From assembly GCA_000320545.1 (NCBI GenBank), contig ADNK01001162.1:1-64000 (forward strand): a stretch of 64,000 nucleotides of DNA. The letters are read 5' to 3'. How positions within the stretch are numbered: the first letter of the stretch is position 1; every line of letters starts with the position of its first letter. This DNA comes from Bigelowiella natans CCMP2755. Its lineage: Eukaryota; Cercozoa; Chlorarachniophyceae. The translations under genes were made by a program, and so were the position numbers. Under the pieces are notes generated by a model. It saw only the letters and a program-made list of their open reading frames with translations. It was not told the origin of the DNA and did no database searches. Below are positions 62,106 to 64,000 of the stretch, piece after piece.

Positions 62106-62323
62106 CTGGATGATGATTGAAATTGATGATGCTGAAACATCTCTGCTGCTCAAATTGCTTGTTTGCTACTGCTACGATGTCAGCACTATTCATCTGTGTG
62201 TTCTCTCTTGGGCTGGATGTAGAAGTTCTTCTTCTTCTTCTTCTTCTTCTTCTTATCCTCTGGTTACCAGGAAATGAAAGAGCCTGATCCTGGTCCTGTG
62301 ATGAATATCGTTGAACGCGACAT
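62106..62323 (-). CDS. Possible two-exon fragment of a minus-strand gene
   Basis: Exons 62268-62323 (MSRSTIFITGPGSGSFIS) and 62106-62212 (NTQMNSADIVAVANKQFEQQ) join in phase across a short GT-AG intron filled with a (GAA)n-type repeat. The second ends at a CAG|GTTTCT donor in phase 1, but no downstream exon was found. It may be chance. Confidence 0.28.
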
Positions 62324-62339
62324 CTCCTTCGTTCGTCGT

Positions 62340-62375
62340 ATAACATACAACACATACAGCACACACATTAAAATA

Positions 62376-62410
<35 letters not shown>

Positions 62411-63248
62411 ACACAGCTTTGCTGCATCCTTCTACGAGATCTGCCAGCATAGCACACACGCTACTTCTTCTTCTTTTCGTGTGGACCAACACATATTTGA
62501 ATATGCAATACAATCCAAAATGATGACACCTAATCCTACTTCCCGCTCACACTAGTAATAGTAGTACTAATAGTAGCAGTAGCAGTAATAGTAGTAGCAA
62601 TAGCAGTAGTAGTAGCAGTAGTAATACCTTTATTTGATATTTTATAGGCTTTCCGTGCCATGTCTACATACGAAGAAAAGAAGAAGAAGAAGAAGAAGAA
62701 GAAGAAGAAGAGGAAACAAGATGATGATTATGAACATCATCGGGGTTAAGAGAGTAGTGCCACTTATTACTATGCACCATGTAGTGTATATGTATCAGCA
62801 TGTAGTGTGTCTTCTTTCATTCAGCCCGTCATTTACTTAACAGTGAGAATAAAAACGGTGTAGTAGTAGCAGTAGCAGTCTCGTTTTGAATTGTTCAAAA
62901 TATAATAAGAAATTGTCCTTTTTCATTGTAGTGTGTTGATGATTATTGATGGGTTGTGCTGCTTGTATCAGTCAGAAAGGCACTGATTCTTCATGCAAGT
63001 AGTAGTACAACCAATGGCATATCATGGGTAGTGCATGATGTGTGTATTAGAGTATATCCCGTGCAATCTTAGTTTAAGTTTTTGTTATTTTGATGAATGA
63101 ATGGTTGTATGCTATGCTTGTAGTTTGTTGAAGATACTTATGATGTGTACGGAAGCTGTTATTACCACAAAGAGCATGACTTCTATATTTAGACTCTCTT
63201 CAATCCTTTTCTTTAACTTAGAAAGTCCGAATATCTTACCAGCAAACA

Positions 63249-63282
<34 letters not shown>

Positions 63283-63876
63283 TATGTAAACATATTATAT
63301 ATATAAATATATTTCATTATTGTCTGTCTCTCTCTCTGTGTGTGTGTGTGTGTGTGTGTGTGTAGTGAGTAGCAGCACCTTTCTTTCCGCTTTGTAGTCT
63401 TTGACATCTCTGTCCCATATTATCACCTTATTATTACATGCGTCGTCATTATAGTTCAGAGTAGTAGAGACGATGAGTGGATGATACGATGATTAAAATT
63501 AAACAATCCTTCACCCTGTTCTTCTTTGGCAGCACGTCTCGTATTCCTTATGATTATTTGACATACCATTTGTTAGTGAGAGAACTCACATCAAACATAT
63601 GTATCAGCTCAACATCTACCAACAAAATACACCATGATCAAAGGAAAACAACGAACAGAAACCGTTGTATGTACAAAGTGGTTGTTGTTATAATAATAAT
63701 ATTATTATCTATAATTACTATCATCATTGTTATCATATTCACGGGTAGTATTATACTGTTGAATGGGGATATATTTATTGAATGTCAATATTCACCTATA
63801 TTGTGCATGACATATCGACGGAAGTTGTACAGTGTTGCTTGTCGGCCTAAATGATTAAAGCACACACACACGCACA

Positions 63877-63930
<54 letters not shown>

Positions 63931-64000
63931 CACACGCTACGTTTTACAAACCTAGTCAGCCCCTCTTCGGTGTGAGAGAGAGGGGGAGATATTCACGTGC
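62340..64000. other. Microsatellite-rich right end, gene content unresolved
   Basis: Contains (GAT)n at 62376-62410, (TAG)n-like DNA at 62553-62625, (GAA)n at 62660-62710, (CA)n at 63246-63283, (TG)n at 63338-63363 and (CA)n/(GA)n at about 63861-63928. Short exon-like plus-strand pieces occur: AFRAMSTYEEKKKK after a TATAG acceptor at 62647, and FVEDTYDVYGSCYYHKEHDF at 63122-63190. I could not build a gene from them. Confidence 0.35.

Noticed and set aside
1..64000. Transposons, CRISPR arrays, operons, rRNA or tRNA genes
   Set aside because: No terminal repeats with transposase or reverse transcriptase motifs, no spaced direct repeats, and no cloverleaf noticed by eye; tRNAs could be missed without a scan.

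Overview
This is nuclear DNA of a unicellular eukaryote. Most genes are split by GT-AG introns, many of only 60-100 bp, and introns and spacers are packed with microsatellites. The affinity is inferred, not proven. The metalloprotease has long xPTxxPTxxPT stalks of the kind common in stramenopile proteins. The NYC1-like reductase starts with a signal peptide followed by a basic, Ser-rich stretch, as expected for a complex (secondary) plastid. The shikimate kinase is of the AROM type. An alga with a complex plastid, stramenopile or chlorarachniophyte-like, fits best. I see no rRNA, tRNA, CRISPR array or convincing transposon.

Layout: 1-4243 (+) end of a multi-exon membrane protein (polycystin-like at best); 6028-7251 (-) NYC1/NOL-like chlorophyll b reductase family SDR; 7597-9940 (+) rhomboid protease; 11094-14639 (-) helical-repeat protein with a possible FANCE-like C-terminus; 15018-15754 (-) unknown 175-aa protein; 16085-16430 decayed coiled-coil relic; 17431-18676 (-) AROM-type shikimate kinase; 19538-20294 (+) TRAP-gamma (SSR3); 21396-24126 (-) GH31 glycosidase with a PAN-like insert; 24808-30307 (+) ADAM-family membrane metalloprotease-disintegrin; 32036-43868 (-) 33-exon DIS3L2-type exoribonuclease; 44925-52011 (+) mitochondrial Lon protease; 53030-54571 (-) flavin-reductase-fold protein with an RRM-like N-terminus; 56607-59373 (-) secreted Cys-rich protein; 59783-60373 (+) 72-aa single-pass membrane protein; 61584-61878 (+) small basic protein; weak exon candidates beyond.

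The exons were assembled by hand from splice signals, reading-frame phase and family motifs. For rhomboid, the helical-repeat protein, TRAP-gamma, GH31, ADAM, Lon and most of DIS3L2 every junction is phase-consistent, so these models are firm.

Two patterns cut across genes. First, genes form head-to-head pairs sharing short spacers (7252-7596, about 18.7-19.5 kb, 24127-24807, 43869-44924, 59374-59782). The 3' sides of genes are separated by AT-poorer islands full of CATG, TGCA, CTAG and GTGCAC, unlike coding or intronic DNA. Second, trinucleotide microsatellites often begin exactly at the 5' splice site (GTAGTAGTAG...) or run into the 3' splice site, so the repeat is the splice signal. The genes do not form one pathway. 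Secretory/membrane functions (TRAP-gamma, rhomboid, GH31, ADAM, Cys-rich protein), organelle functions (Lon, NYC1-like, shikimate kinase) and RNA turnover (DIS3L2) are simply neighbours.
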